From assembly GCA_029335875.2 (NCBI GenBank), contig JARJMZ020000028.1, forward strand, positions 1-64,000: DNA of 64,000 nt, written 5' to 3'. Source of the stretch: Thermoprotei archaeon (GTDB lineage Archaea > Thermoproteota > Thermoprotei_A > Sulfolobales > Acidilobaceae). Of this stretch, positions 42,286 to 51,146 are shown piece by piece. The notes below the pieces were generated by a model. The model did not search any database, was not told the origin of the DNA, and saw only the letters and a list, made by a program, of their open reading frames with translations. How positions within the stretch are numbered: the stretch's first letter is position 1; each line of letters opens with the position of its first letter. A program made the translations under genes and the position numbers.

Positions 42286-44256
42286 TTGTCTAAGCGCGTT
42301 ATTTACCATGAGCTCCTAACGCCTGAGGAGGGTCTGGCGAAGATACTTGAACATGTAGATGTTAAGCCTGTGGGCGTAGAGGAGATTGACATATCTGAAG
42401 CCTATGGGAGGGTGCTAGCTGAAGACGTTTACTCCCCGGTTGATGTGCCCCCATTTGACAGGTCTACTGTAGACGGTTATGCTGTTAGGGCTGAGGACCT
42501 CTACGGGGTCGACGAGCTGAACCCCGGGAGGCTCGAGGTTGTAGGCTCAGTGAAGCCCGGGAGGGTGGCTGAAGGGAGAGTGGATGTTGGGGGGGCCATG
42601 GAGATATCTACTGGAGCCCCCCTTCCAGCGGGGTCTAACGCTGTGGTCATGGTTGAATATACTAAGTATGAGGGCGGCTCCATCATAGTATACAAGTCTG
42701 TAGTCCCCGGGGAGAACGTTGTGAGCGCGGGCTCGGACATAATGATGGGGGAGCTGGTCCTGAGGAGGTGTACAGCGCTTAGGGAGAGGGAGATAGGGGT
42801 TCTGGCTGCTGTAGGGCTTAGGAGGGTTAAAGTATACGCTAAACCCAGGGTAGCTATAATATCGACAGGGGACGAGCTGAAGCCCCCGGGGAGCCCTCTC
42901 GAGCCCGGCATGATCTACGATATTAACAGTTACAGCATAGCAGCCTCCCTTAAAAGTCTGGGGGCGGAGCCTGTAATACTGGGTATTGTGGGGGACGATC
43001 CGGAGGCTATGTCTAAGCTTATTGGTGACGCTGAGAGGGGCTATGACCTTGTTATAGTCTCCGGGGGCACTTCAGCGGGCCCTACGGATGTTGTATATAG
43101 AATTCTAGATAGTCTAGGGCCTCCGGGCGTGGTCGTTCACGGCCTCAAAGTTAAGCCTGGAAAACCTACTGTTATAGCGGTTTCTAAGAGTGGAAAACTA
43201 ATAATAGGGCTCCCAGGATATCCAGGCTCGGCTCTCATGATCTTCAACTTGATAGTTAAGCCGTTAATATCTAGAATGTTATGCCTCCACACTCCAGAGC
43301 CCAGGGTTAAAGCAAGGCTTGCGGTGAGAGTTGAAGGAGCTAGGGGTAGGAGAGGCCTCCACCCTGTCAGCTTAATAGACACGGGGGCCGGCATAATAGC
43401 ATATCCCATGCCCGCGGAGTCTGGGGCTATAAAGAGCCTAGCGTACTCAGACGGCTTCATAGCCGTCCCCGAAACCGTGGAGTACCTTGATGAGGGGGAG
43501 ACCGTGGAGGTTACACTTTTCTCTAGCGAGTATAGGCCTGCAGACCTTTACATAGTGGGCAGCCATGATGTGGGGCTCGACAGGCTGATCCCTCTCACAG
43601 GGTTGAACGTTAAAGTCATAAACGTGGGCTCCCTTGAAGGGCTTAAGGCCGCTGCTAGGGGGGAGTCCGACATTTCCGGGCTACATTTAGTCGACGAGGA
43701 GACGGGGGAGTACAACATACCGTACCTTGTAAGGTATAATGTTAAGGGGGCTATCCTAGTGAGGGGCTATATGAGGGAGCAGGGCCTCATAGTATTTAAA
43801 GGCAACCCCCATAAAGTTAAAGGGTTAGAGGATATTCTAGATAAGAAGCTAAGCATGGTCAACAGGAGCAAGGGGTCTGGGACAAGGGTGCTATTAGATT
43901 TAAAGCTCAAAGAAATAGCCGCCGCCAAAGGCTTAACCTTCGAGGAGATAACCAGCTCAATCAAAGGATACTACTATGAAGTAAGAACACACACAGCAGT
44001 AGCGGCCGCAATAGCCCAAGGCAAGGCTGACGCCGGCCTAGGGATAAGGCTTGCAGCACACCTCTACAACCTAGACTTCATAAGCCTAGGCTGGGAGCTC
44101 TACGACTTCCTAATACCTAAAACTAAACTAGATAAAGAGCCCGTCAAGAAATTCCTTAAAACCCTCACAAGCGAAGACTTCAAGAGAGAACTCTCAAAAC
44201 TCCCAGGATACAAGATACCAGCAAATATGGGCGAACCAGTATGGACTGTTTTCTAG
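42286..44256 (+). CDS. moeA: MoeA fused to a periplasmic-binding-protein-like domain
   Basis: 656 residues. Residues 1-400 are a second MoeA (PPFDRSTVDGYAVRA, EISTGAPLPAGSNAVVM, AIISTGDELK, VSGGTSAGPTDV). Residues about 405-656 are a PBP-like domain (DLYIVGSHDVGLDRLIP, VNRSKGSGTRVLLD, HTAVAAAIAQGKADAGLGI) related to ligand domains of LysR or ModE-like regulators. The fusion is known in archaea and may let the enzyme sense molybdate, tungstate or the cofactor. TTG 42286 start, six bases after the fdhD-like gene. Confidence 0.92.
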   Translation: MSKRVIYHELLTPEEGLAKILEHVDVKPVGVEEIDISEAYGRVLAEDVYSPVDVPPFDRSTVDGYAVRAEDLYGVDELNPGRLEVVGSVKPGRVAEGRVDVGGAMEISTGAPLPAGSNAVVMVEYTKYEGGSIIVYKSVVPGENVVSAGSDIMMGELVLRRCTALREREIGVLAAVGLRRVKVYAKPRVAIISTGDELKPPGSPLEPGMIYDINSYSIAASLKSLGAEPVILGIVGDDPEAMSKLIGDAERGYDLVIVSGGTSAGPTDVVYRILDSLGPPGVVVHGLKVKPGKPTVIAVSKSGKLIIGLPGYPGSALMIFNLIVKPLISRMLCLHTPEPRVKARLAVRVEGARGRRGLHPVSLIDTGAGIIAYPMPAESGAIKSLAYSDGFIAVPETVEYLDEGETVEVTLFSSEYRPADLYIVGSHDVGLDRLIPLTGLNVKVINVGSLEGLKAAARGESDISGLHLVDEETGEYNIPYLVRYNVKGAILVRGYMREQGLIVFKGNPHKVKGLEDILDKKLSMVNRSKGSGTRVLLDLKLKEIAAAKGLTFEEITSSIKGYYYEVRTHTAVAAAIAQGKADAGLGIRLAAHLYNLDFISLGWELYDFLIPKTKLDKEPVKKFLKTLTSEDFKRELSKLPGYKIPANMGEPVWTVF

Positions 44257-44545
44257 AGTAAAATTTTTAGAGTTTTTGATTATATGGTTGCTTAGAGGCA
44301 TTTAAGAACATCATAATGTCCCGCTATAGAGACTATAAGGGGTTGGGGGAAGCCGAGCTTAAAACCATGGGGAAAACAAAAACACCCATAGCATTGGGTT
44401 TCGTGACCACATGTTAAAGTTAGTAATGGTTTAGCTTAAACCCCATTGTTCCCTCCTACTCTCTTCTAGGCCTGTCAACACGATATGTTTGACGCTCTCA
44501 TGGTTTTCAAAGGTATCGGCTGCTAAGCTGGACTTAGGCTAGTGA
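44257..44545. other. Intergenic region with T-runs and dispersed repeat copy 2
   Basis: 289 bases between convergent moeA-PBP and moaD. T-runs (44262-44277, AAATTTTTAG and GTTTTTGA) follow the moeA stop and fit a terminator. The repeat copy lies at about 44341-44410. Nothing else is recognised. Confidence 0.55.
44341..44410. repeat. Dispersed repeat, copy 2
   Basis: 44367-44410 matches 21392-21437 at most positions, including ATGGGGAA, AAAACACCCAT, ATTGGGT and GACCAC. The hairpin ACCCA-TAGCAT-TGGGT keeps its stem while the loop differs from copy 1 (TGATAT). The left end is diverged, so the 11-bp inverted ends of copy 1 are not kept here. Confidence 0.7.
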
Positions 44546-44812
44546 CTAGCTTAAACCCCCGCCTGCGGGGGGGAACACGTCGACCAGGCTGCCCTTCTCT
44601 ATTGTGGTGTTTAGGCCGTTCAAGAGCCTGTAATTGTGTCCATTAACTAGTATGACGTAATTCTCGAACCCCGTCTCTACTAGTATTTTCCAGAGTTCCG
44701 GTATGCCCTCTAATAGTTCTGAGAGTTTAACCTCTTCCTTGGCTTCGACGTCTTTAACGCTCCAGCCCAGTCTCTCTCTCAAGGTGGCGTAGACTCTGAT
44801 TTTAATGGTCAA
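44546..44812 (-). CDS. moaD: MoaD-like sulfur carrier with two residues after its diglycine
   Basis: 88 residues of the beta-grasp fold, small subunit of molybdopterin synthase. It has YATLRERLGWS, ILVNGH and DVFPPAGGG. MoaD must end in Gly-Gly to be adenylated and thiocarboxylated; this protein continues with Leu-Ser before the stop. It may need trimming, or may not work as a normal MoaD. TTG 44812 follows GAGGT. It is divergent from aor and so near the enzyme it would serve. Confidence 0.85.
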   Translation of the reverse strand: MTIKIRVYATLRERLGWSVKDVEAKEEVKLSELLEGIPELWKILVETGFENYVILVNGHNYRLLNGLNTTIEKGSLVDVFPPAGGGLS

Positions 44813-44887
44813 CGCTACCTCTCCTCTTATACTGTTGGTTCTGTTAGACCTAAAAATTGTAAGTATAGAGGACGCTATGGGAGCATA

Positions 44888-44920
44888 AAGATTTATTAAT
44901 ACCCTAGAATCAAGAATATA
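44888..44920 (+). promoter_or_regulatory. Promoter of aor, leaderless
   Basis: ATTTATTAAT (44891-44900) is centred about 26 bases before GTG 44921, so transcription would begin at the start codon. No ribosome binding site is present, in agreement. Confidence 0.6.
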
Positions 44921-46831
44921 GTGAGTAAGGTGGGTTTGTTGCCTCTTGGAGGCTATATGGGGCGCATTATAAGAGTCGACTTGACTAATCAGAAAGTTTA
45001 TTTTGAAGAGCTTCCTGAGGACGTTCTCAGAACGTGGGTTGGCGGTAGGGGTCTCGGAGTCTATATTATGCTTAAGGAGGTTGACCCTAAAGTCGACCCG
45101 TTAAGCCCCGGGAATAAGGCTATAGTAGCTACCGGGCCCCTAACAGGAGTTCCGGGTCTCGTGGCTCCCGGCAGGTGGGCTTCCATCACCAAATCCCCTC
45201 TAACCAACACTATACACGACTCCCATAGTGGCGGTAAGTTTGGGCCTGAGCTTAAGTTCGCCGGCTTCGACGCTGTCATAATTGAGGGCGCTAGTGAGAA
45301 GCCCGTTTACCTATGGGTTTACGATGGTAAGGCCGAGCTTAGGGATGCTAAGCACTTATGGGGTAGAGATGTTTGGGACACTACTGATACTATTAAAGAG
45401 GAGATGGCTCCAGCCATAGGGAGGGAGGATGCTGAGGGCATCAGAGTCGCTTGTATAGGGCCGGCGGGCGAGAATCTCTCTAAAATAGCTGCGCTGATAA
45501 ATGATAAGGCTAGAGCCGCAGGCAGGGGAGGTCACGGGGCTGTATGGGGCTCTAAGAAGTTTAAAGCTATAGCTGCTAGGGGTCACATGAGACCTAAACC
45601 AGCTAAGGAGGACAAGTATAAAGAGGTGGTCAGTAAATCCTTGGAGCTAGCCAGAAAATCCCCTATAACTTCCGAGGCTCTTCCAAAGTATGGTACTGCA
45701 GTTCTAGTTAACGTTATAAATGCTCACGGCGCCTACCCCACTAGGAACTTCCAGACGGGGGTCTTCCCGACAGCTGATAAGACAGGCGGGGAAACAATAG
45801 CCCGTGAAATACTAGATGAGGAGCTGAGGAAAGAGGAGATATGCTGGGGCTGCGTCATAGGCTGCTCTAGAGGCACGAGGATCACTAAGCCCCCCTTCAC
45901 CGGTGAGGGGGGAGGCCCTGAATATGAGACTGTATGGTCTTTCGGAGCCCAGACTGGGACCGACGACTTAGCGGCAATCACTAAAGCCCACTACTTGACT
46001 AATCAAGTGGGTGTGGACGCTATATCTATGGGCCATGTGATAGGAACCCTAATGGAGCTCGTGGAGAAGGGTAAGGTTCCCAAGGAGAAGCTTAGGGGTC
46101 TCAAGGTTGAGTGGGGTAACGGTGAAGTCTTAGTGGAGTTAACGTGGAGGACAGCTTATAGGTCGGGCATAGGTGATGACCTCGCTGAGGGCGCCCTAAG
46201 GCTAGCAACAAAGTATGGAGCCCCAGAGCTAGCCATGGTTGTGAGAGGGCAGGAGCTTCCAGCATACGATCCTAGGGGAGCTAAGGGCCACGGCCTAGCA
46301 TACGCTACTAGCAACAGGGGAGGCTGCCACCTAAGAGCCTACATAATAGCCCCCGAGATCCTGGGAGTCCCAGAGCTGATAGATAGGTTCTCCCCCGTGG
46401 GTAAAGGCAAGTGGGTTAAACTCTTCCAGGACGTCTTTGCAACCCTAGACAGCCTCGTCGTATGCAAGTTCGTCACCTTCGCATATTGGAGTGATGTCCT
46501 GGCAGAGCAGCTTTCCGCGGTCACAGGGTGGGACGTGTCCCAGGCAGAGTTTGAGACCATAGGGGATAGAATATACAATGCCGAGAGAGCCTTCAACGTG
46601 CTAGCTTTCGGGGACGGCGAGGAGTATGACACGCTGCCAAAGAGGCTACTAGAAGAGCCTATGCCCGAGGGCCCAGCTAAAGGCCATGTTGTAGAGCTGA
46701 AACCAATGCTAGAAGAATACTATAAAGCTAGAGGCTGGATCAGGGGGAGACCCACAAGGGAGACTCTAGAAAAGCTAGGACTCAAATGGGTAGCCGACAG
46801 GCTCGAAGCCGAAGGGCTACTCCCAGCTTGA
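44921..46831 (+). CDS. aor: Aldehyde:ferredoxin oxidoreductase family tungsten enzyme
   Basis: 636 residues. Oxidises aldehydes to acids with ferredoxin, using tungsten held by two pterins plus a 4Fe-4S cluster. The start GYMGRIIRVDLTNQKV, the pterin loop LVAPGRWASITKSPLTNTIHDSHSGG, the cluster motif CWGCVIGC with a distal Cys in LDSLVVCKF, and GHGLAYATSNRGGCHLRAY fit the family. Which paralogue (AOR, FOR, WOR or another) is not clear. The radical SAM gene downstream is convergent with it. Confidence 0.95.
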   Translation: MSKVGLLPLGGYMGRIIRVDLTNQKVYFEELPEDVLRTWVGGRGLGVYIMLKEVDPKVDPLSPGNKAIVATGPLTGVPGLVAPGRWASITKSPLTNTIHDSHSGGKFGPELKFAGFDAVIIEGASEKPVYLWVYDGKAELRDAKHLWGRDVWDTTDTIKEEMAPAIGREDAEGIRVACIGPAGENLSKIAALINDKARAAGRGGHGAVWGSKKFKAIAARGHMRPKPAKEDKYKEVVSKSLELARKSPITSEALPKYGTAVLVNVINAHGAYPTRNFQTGVFPTADKTGGETIAREILDEELRKEEICWGCVIGCSRGTRITKPPFTGEGGGPEYETVWSFGAQTGTDDLAAITKAHYLTNQVGVDAISMGHVIGTLMELVEKGKVPKEKLRGLKVEWGNGEVLVELTWRTAYRSGIGDDLAEGALRLATKYGAPELAMVVRGQELPAYDPRGAKGHGLAYATSNRGGCHLRAYIIAPEILGVPELIDRFSPVGKGKWVKLFQDVFATLDSLVVCKFVTFAYWSDVLAEQLSAVTGWDVSQAEFETIGDRIYNAERAFNVLAFGDGEEYDTLPKRLLEEPMPEGPAKGHVVELKPMLEEYYKARGWIRGRPTRETLEKLGLKWVADRLEAEGLLPA

Positions 46832-46856
46832 AGCTGGTGTAGCCGCATTATTCAAA

Positions 46857-46890
46857 GTCTTTTTCCCCTCTTTTCTTTTAAATTTTAGTT
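46857..46890 (+). terminator. T-rich terminator after aor
   Basis: CTTTTTCCCCTCTTTTCTTTTAAATTTT-type pyrimidine and T runs (about 46861-46888) follow aor and precede the end of the convergent radical SAM gene. Confidence 0.5.
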
Positions 46891-46929
46891 TAAGATGTTC
46901 TAGTTTTCGAGCAAGGCTGGGGTCTTGGT

Positions 46930-48033
46930 TTAGATAGGGCAGTATGAGAGCTTGTGCAGGTAGGGGCAGTGAGCGCATGAGGGGGAGTTTCCGTGGCAGT
47001 CGTATTCGTTGGAGAGTGTTAGGTGGCAGTAGTTTTGGAGCTCACAGTCTAGGCATGAGGGTATTGCTGTTAGATATAGAATGAAGAGTGTCCGGAAATG
47101 CCTCTTCCATATGCTTGCCAGGCTTTCCTCCCCAACGTCCCCTATCACCACCTCTCTCACTGTGCGGGGGACACCGTTTACTATGGTGGTCCACGTTCTA
47201 GAATAGTATAGGCATGGGGAGATTTTACCGTCACACCTCACGTATAGGGCTTTGTTTGAGGCGAAGGGGCACGACCTGTGTGATGAGGGGTTTACGTTGG
47301 GCTTGGAGATTTTAATCCCTGACTCTATCGATTTTACCCCCACGTATTCGAGCTGCTTTCCTACTTTAAGCCTGCATTCCGGGTCTCCCACACAGTCTAT
47401 AGTTGTGTCCCCTCCAATGTATGGTATGTAGTAGCTGAGGAATATCTCCACAATGTTTAGGGCTCTAGCATACTCGAATATGCTGGAGATCTCGTTAACG
47501 TTAAGCTTGTTTATGGTGAATATGGCTTTTACCACGGGCTTGAGGGAGCCTTTCTCGCTTTTAGCCTTAGAGAGGGCCATTAAACCCCTAGTCACGGCGC
47601 TGAGGCTGCCCCTTCTCCTTATCATGCTATATAGTTTAACGTCGAAAGCGTCTATACTAACGTAGAGCTCGTCGACACCAATATCCACTATAGCCTTAGA
47701 CATTTTCTCAAGGTTTGAGCCGTTAGTGTTCAACACCACCTCAAAACCCCTAGCCTTAGCCTCCGAGAGGAAGTCTAGTATGTTAGGGTTAACCGTAGGC
47801 TCCCCCCAGCCTGTAAATATAAGCCTCCTCACGCCCAGACCCTCAGCCTCCCCCAAGATCCTCTCGTAAAGGGAGGGGTTCATGTTACAGTTCATGGTGA
47901 AGCCCTTAGCCCCATACCTGAAACAGTGTATACAAGAATAGTTGCACGCAGTGGAAACCTCGATAACTAGAACCCTCGGCCTAGAATCCTCCCTCAAGCT
48001 CACAACCCAATCATTAAATAACAAAACACCCAC
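46930..48033 (-). CDS. Radical SAM/SPASM protein, probable tungsten-enzyme maturase
   Basis: 367 residues. The radical SAM cluster motif CNYSCIHC is near residue 30, followed by FTGWGEPTVNP. The C-terminal half carries many cysteines (CPFASNKALYVRCDGKISPC, then CLDCELQNYC and CHGNSPSCAHC), the SPASM-type auxiliary cluster region. A radical SAM protein of this type next to an AOR gene is the known pattern of the tungsten cofactor oxidoreductase maturases; the chemistry is not established. GTG or ATG choice is uncertain at 48033. Confidence 0.82.
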   Translation of the reverse strand: MGVLLFNDWVVSLREDSRPRVLVIEVSTACNYSCIHCFRYGAKGFTMNCNMNPSLYERILGEAEGLGVRRLIFTGWGEPTVNPNILDFLSEAKARGFEVVLNTNGSNLEKMSKAIVDIGVDELYVSIDAFDVKLYSMIRRRGSLSAVTRGLMALSKAKSEKGSLKPVVKAIFTINKLNVNEISSIFEYARALNIVEIFLSYYIPYIGGDTTIDCVGDPECRLKVGKQLEYVGVKSIESGIKISKPNVNPSSHRSCPFASNKALYVRCDGKISPCLYYSRTWTTIVNGVPRTVREVVIGDVGEESLASIWKRHFRTLFILYLTAIPSCLDCELQNYCHLTLSNEYDCHGNSPSCAHCPYLHKLSYCPI

Positions 48034-48374
48034 GGGGAAACCCCTTCCTCATATTGGAGTAGCGCCTAATAAATTCGAAACCTAAAACATACAATCTTAA
48101 ACCTTGGAAACCTCCATGGGGGGCCATTGTAGAGTTTAGCTTGGATATTAAACCCTAACCTCCCCTAGGAGAGCTCGCAAGACTCGACTCTAAAGCTAGG
48201 ATAGCCGGCTCCCAACATAACATTAGAGAAACATTGGAACTGAACGAGAGAACCAAATAACATCACACTCTCCACTAGAACAACCCCAAGATTAACAATT
48301 GAAACACACTTCACCATAAGCTATCAAAATTTTAACTTTTGGGTTACCTTGAGCTTAATAGGAGGCAGGCTTAA
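48034..48374. other. Intergenic region, AT-rich, with an ORB-like site
   Basis: 341 bases between divergent genes. CCTTGGAAACCTCCATGGGGGG (48102-48123; key parts TTGGAAAC and a G6 run) resembles an archaeal origin recognition mini-box. AAAATTTTAAC (48326-48336) looks like the TATA box of the next gene and GGAGG (48361-48365) its ribosome site. No RNA gene is seen. Confidence 0.45.
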
Positions 48375-48980
48375 TTGGTCACGAGAACCCTCGCGACTGT
48401 TCTGCTTATCCTCGCTATAATAGTTCTAGGCATAGATTTAATAGCCGGGCAAGTTTTAAGGGATATTATGGAGGGCGTTTTAAGAGCGTTTCAAGATAGG
48501 TCTGTAGAAGCGTACGTTGCATGTCATTCTCCCGAAGTGTTCTCCCTTGACGTTGACGGGGTAATAGTGCCTAAAGCAAGCGTAACTAAAATAGATGTGT
48601 TGAAGCGTTTTAAGGGAGCCCTGAATATTCTCAAGGTGCGCGTAGATGCTGGGGCGGGCTCTGTGGATATCCCAGTAGACTTAAGGATACCAGAAGGAAT
48701 ACCGCCCCTCGTAGTTTGGGGCTTCGGGTCGGCTAAACTGAATAACGTAACTATCTGGGTTAAATCCTATTTTGACGCTGGAACCACAATGTGGGGTGAG
48801 AAGGGGTCGGTGTGGGTTTTCATAGAGAATCCTATTGACGACTCAAGGGGCTCAACAAGTTTAAAAAACATAACATTATACCTCGTGAAAACGGGGAGAG
48901 GAGCGGCTAATGTAACCTTAAAAGTTGAAGTGAAACCCGGGGAAGTGCCTGTATGCCCTATCCATCATAGCACACGTTAA
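48375..48980 (+). CDS. Exported or membrane-anchored unknown protein
   Basis: 201 residues: a hydrophobic N-terminal segment (about 5-25), then a beta-rich domain with a few sequons (NNVTI, KNITL, ANVTL) and a C-terminus ending near CPIHHSTR. Cysteines are few. No family is recognised. TTG 48375 follows GGAGG by nine bases. It stands alone. Confidence 0.6.
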   Translation: MVTRTLATVLLILAIIVLGIDLIAGQVLRDIMEGVLRAFQDRSVEAYVACHSPEVFSLDVDGVIVPKASVTKIDVLKRFKGALNILKVRVDAGAGSVDIPVDLRIPEGIPPLVVWGFGSAKLNNVTIWVKSYFDAGTTMWGEKGSVWVFIENPIDDSRGSTSLKNITLYLVKTGRGAANVTLKVEVKPGEVPVCPIHHSTR

Positions 48981-49047
48981 AGCCCTACCAGAGATTTGAT
49001 TTGGGACGTTCTTGTACTGGTGTTTTAAGATAGAGTTGTGGCGCATG

Positions 49048-49311
49048 TTAGAGTGTTTCCAGCGTTTCCAGTAGTTTTTTCAGTGTGAGGACTTTAGGGT
49101 TATTCAGGTTTGCCTCATATATGCGTAGTTTTCCATATCTCCTCTCTACGGCTATGTTAGCGGATTTTAGCTCTTCCAGGTGTTTCTCCACCCGTTTATG
49201 GTTTAGCCCTGTTTCTCTCACTATTCTCGATATGTTTGCTTGCCCGTCTCTAAGAAGTATTTTTAGGACTTTCACCTTGCCTTTGCTCGATAGGAGCTTC
49301 TCTACTTTCAC
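49048..49311 (-). CDS. Winged-helix transcription regulator, ArsR-like
   Basis: 87 residues forming one winged helix: KVKVLKILLRDGQANISRIVRETGLNHKRVEKHLEELKS-type (key HTH residues NISRIVRETGLNHKRVEKHL) and the wing VERRYGKLRIYEAN. No metal-binding cysteines. It lies just downstream of orc1 on the same strand. Target unknown. Confidence 0.8.
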   Translation of the reverse strand: MKVEKLLSSKGKVKVLKILLRDGQANISRIVRETGLNHKRVEKHLEELKSANIAVERRYGKLRIYEANLNNPKVLTLKKLLETLETL

Positions 49312-49344
49312 GCGTCCCGCCCCTCTTCTTCCTTTTAAAGCTTT

Positions 49345-50571
49345 TTACTGTTTTTGCTGGCTTATTCTATCTAAGAGTATTGAGTCTACAGCTTCCTTAA
49401 TCCTGTCTGCCGGTATTTCGGGAGGTAGTCTTATTAGGGTTGTCTTACCTCTCATGCCTTTACTTGAGAGCCTGGCCTCTATGAGCCCTATTGTTGCAAG
49501 GTTTTTGAGGTATGTGTGGAATTGCGTGTGGCCGCGGGGTTCTTCTCCATAGTAAGTTGATAGCTCCTCGTATCTCCCCCTTAGGTCTCCCGTTGTTGTC
49601 CAGCCCCCCTTCTCCATTGTTTCGGCGGCGACCGCGGCTATTATTATGAGCTCGTGGGTTGAAAGGTTTCTGAGGTCCCCTAAAGGTATGTAGGCTAGGG
49701 CGCTCTCAGATATAGCCCTCCTCACGTGCCCCTCTCTTATAGTGTTAAGCCCTTCAGCCTCCGCCAGCTCGGCAGCCATCCTCAGTGTTAGTATTGCCTT
49801 CCTCGCGCTGCCATCGCCTCCCTTGTCATCTCCAAAGTACTCGCTTATCATATCTAAGAGGTAGTCGTCCCAGGAGCCGGGTTTTAAGCCTTCTTCAGCC
49901 CTCTGGACCAATATCTTCTTAAGTTCCTCGCTAGTGTAGGGTTTGAGGTGCACTCTGAAGCCTATTTGGCTCTCTATCTGTGGGATCCTCTCCCTCATGT
50001 AGGGCATTACTCTAAAGTCGCTCGCCACTAGGAGGAAGCTCATCCTGTTCAGCCCGTCCTTTGAAGGGATCTCCTCATATACTCTTAGGAGAGTGTAGAG
50101 GTCGTCATCGCTTATTTTAGGCGACAGTAGCAGGCTTTGAAACTCATCTATTATAATTAAGGAGAAAGTGTCTCTAATATATAAGTAGTCGACGACGGCT
50201 TTGAGAACCTCTATCGGAGAACTACCCCTAACGCTAACGTTAAGACCAAGCTGATCCACTATAACTGAAAGTATCTGGTGTAGTGTCGGGGCTCCAAAAG
50301 CGTTCACATATACTGGTTTAAAGTTTACACCCCTCCCTCTGGCAAACTCTGAAAGCCCCCTACCAACATGCCACGCTACTGTAGTTTTACCTATACCAAC
50401 CCTTCCTATAGAGCCGTATATGAGCGAGACATCTGTAAACCCGGAGTATTCTTCGAGCCTCGCAGCATACCTTGAGGTGATCATTGACGCCTCCTCGCCT
50501 CTAACGAGGAGTTTTCTAGGCTTGTAGCTCTCGTCGAAAACCATTCTATCTTTAAATATCCTGCTGGACAC
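49345..50571 (-). CDS. orc1: Orc1/Cdc6 replication initiator
   Basis: 408 residues. Walker A reads GSIGRVGIGKTTVAW and Walker B LIIIDEFQSLL; sensor and lid regions follow, then a C-terminal winged helix (about 320-400). Archaeal initiators often sit beside their origin; the short upstream spacer holds GGTAACCTGGGGAGGGGG (reverse strand) but no clear origin box. A TATA-like AGTTTATAATC lies at 50617-50627. GTG 50571 start. Confidence 0.92.
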   Translation of the reverse strand: MSSRIFKDRMVFDESYKPRKLLVRGEEASMITSRYAARLEEYSGFTDVSLIYGSIGRVGIGKTTVAWHVGRGLSEFARGRGVNFKPVYVNAFGAPTLHQILSVIVDQLGLNVSVRGSSPIEVLKAVVDYLYIRDTFSLIIIDEFQSLLLSPKISDDDLYTLLRVYEEIPSKDGLNRMSFLLVASDFRVMPYMRERIPQIESQIGFRVHLKPYTSEELKKILVQRAEEGLKPGSWDDYLLDMISEYFGDDKGGDGSARKAILTLRMAAELAEAEGLNTIREGHVRRAISESALAYIPLGDLRNLSTHELIIIAAVAAETMEKGGWTTTGDLRGRYEELSTYYGEEPRGHTQFHTYLKNLATIGLIEARLSSKGMRGKTTLIRLPPEIPADRIKEAVDSILLDRISQQKQ

Positions 50572-50633
50572 TCTGGGTCTACCCCCTCCCCAGGTTACCT
50601 AGTTGTGTGTAAGTGAAGTTTATAATCATAACC

Positions 50634-51146
50634 TTAATCTACGTAGAGTAATGTGCAATTAAGCCCGCAAACCCTGGTAATACCATAGGCTATAATGAAC
50701 AGGTCATCCACAGACTCTACAGCTAAAGCCCTACCAGCCCTCCTTGAAACAGTGAATCCCAGGCTTGAAACTTGAGAGGACACTTCCTCGGGGCTTACAA
50801 CCCTCTTACCATGACCTCTAACTGTAACTATAACCCTTAAGGGGGCCCTAGGGGCTCCTCCCAGGAGCTCCAGGATTACGCTAAACACTTCACCCTTACC
50901 GGGACCCTTTAAAACACGAGAAGCTGGAACAAGCCTTGACATGAAGGAGAACTCCATCTTGGAAGCCAGGCTACTAACCTTGTGAGCGTTAAGCCTCTCT
51001 GAGAGTACTAGTAGAACCCCGGGGAACTTTGTCCTCTCAACTCTCACACTCTCATCTCCGGCTATGAGCGCGTCTAGGAGCTCCTCTTCAAGCCAGTATT
51101 CTCTCGAGGGCTTGCTTACAGCTATAGCTTTAACGAGCTGGGGCAT
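50634..51146 (-). CDS. Unknown protein, possibly THUMP-like RNA-binding
   Basis: About 170 residues. The pattern of a conserved N-terminal strand, an alpha-beta middle and a C-terminal half (LRVIVTVRGHGKRVVSPEEV, then GFTVSRRAGRALAVES) vaguely resembles THUMP-type RNA-binding domains, but I cannot confirm it. ATG 51146 lies inside the end of nth and is preferred to GTG 51173. Coupled to nth in one unit. Confidence 0.5.
   Translation of the reverse strand: MPQLVKAIAVSKPSREYWLEEELLDALIAGDESVRVERTKFPGVLLVLSERLNAHKVSSLASKMEFSFMSRLVPASRVLKGPGKGEVFSVILELLGGAPRAPLRVIVTVRGHGKRVVSPEEVSSQVSSLGFTVSRRAGRALAVESVDDLFIIAYGITRVCGLNCTLLYVD

Noticed and set aside
45700-46900. Minus-strand open frames inside aor and other GC-rich genes
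   Set aside because: They are shadows of the coding frame: no ribosome sites, low-complexity composition and complete overlap with a well-conserved gene.
50572-50633. Replication origin directly upstream of orc1
   Set aside because: Only 60 bases long and without a recognisable ORB or repeated motif.
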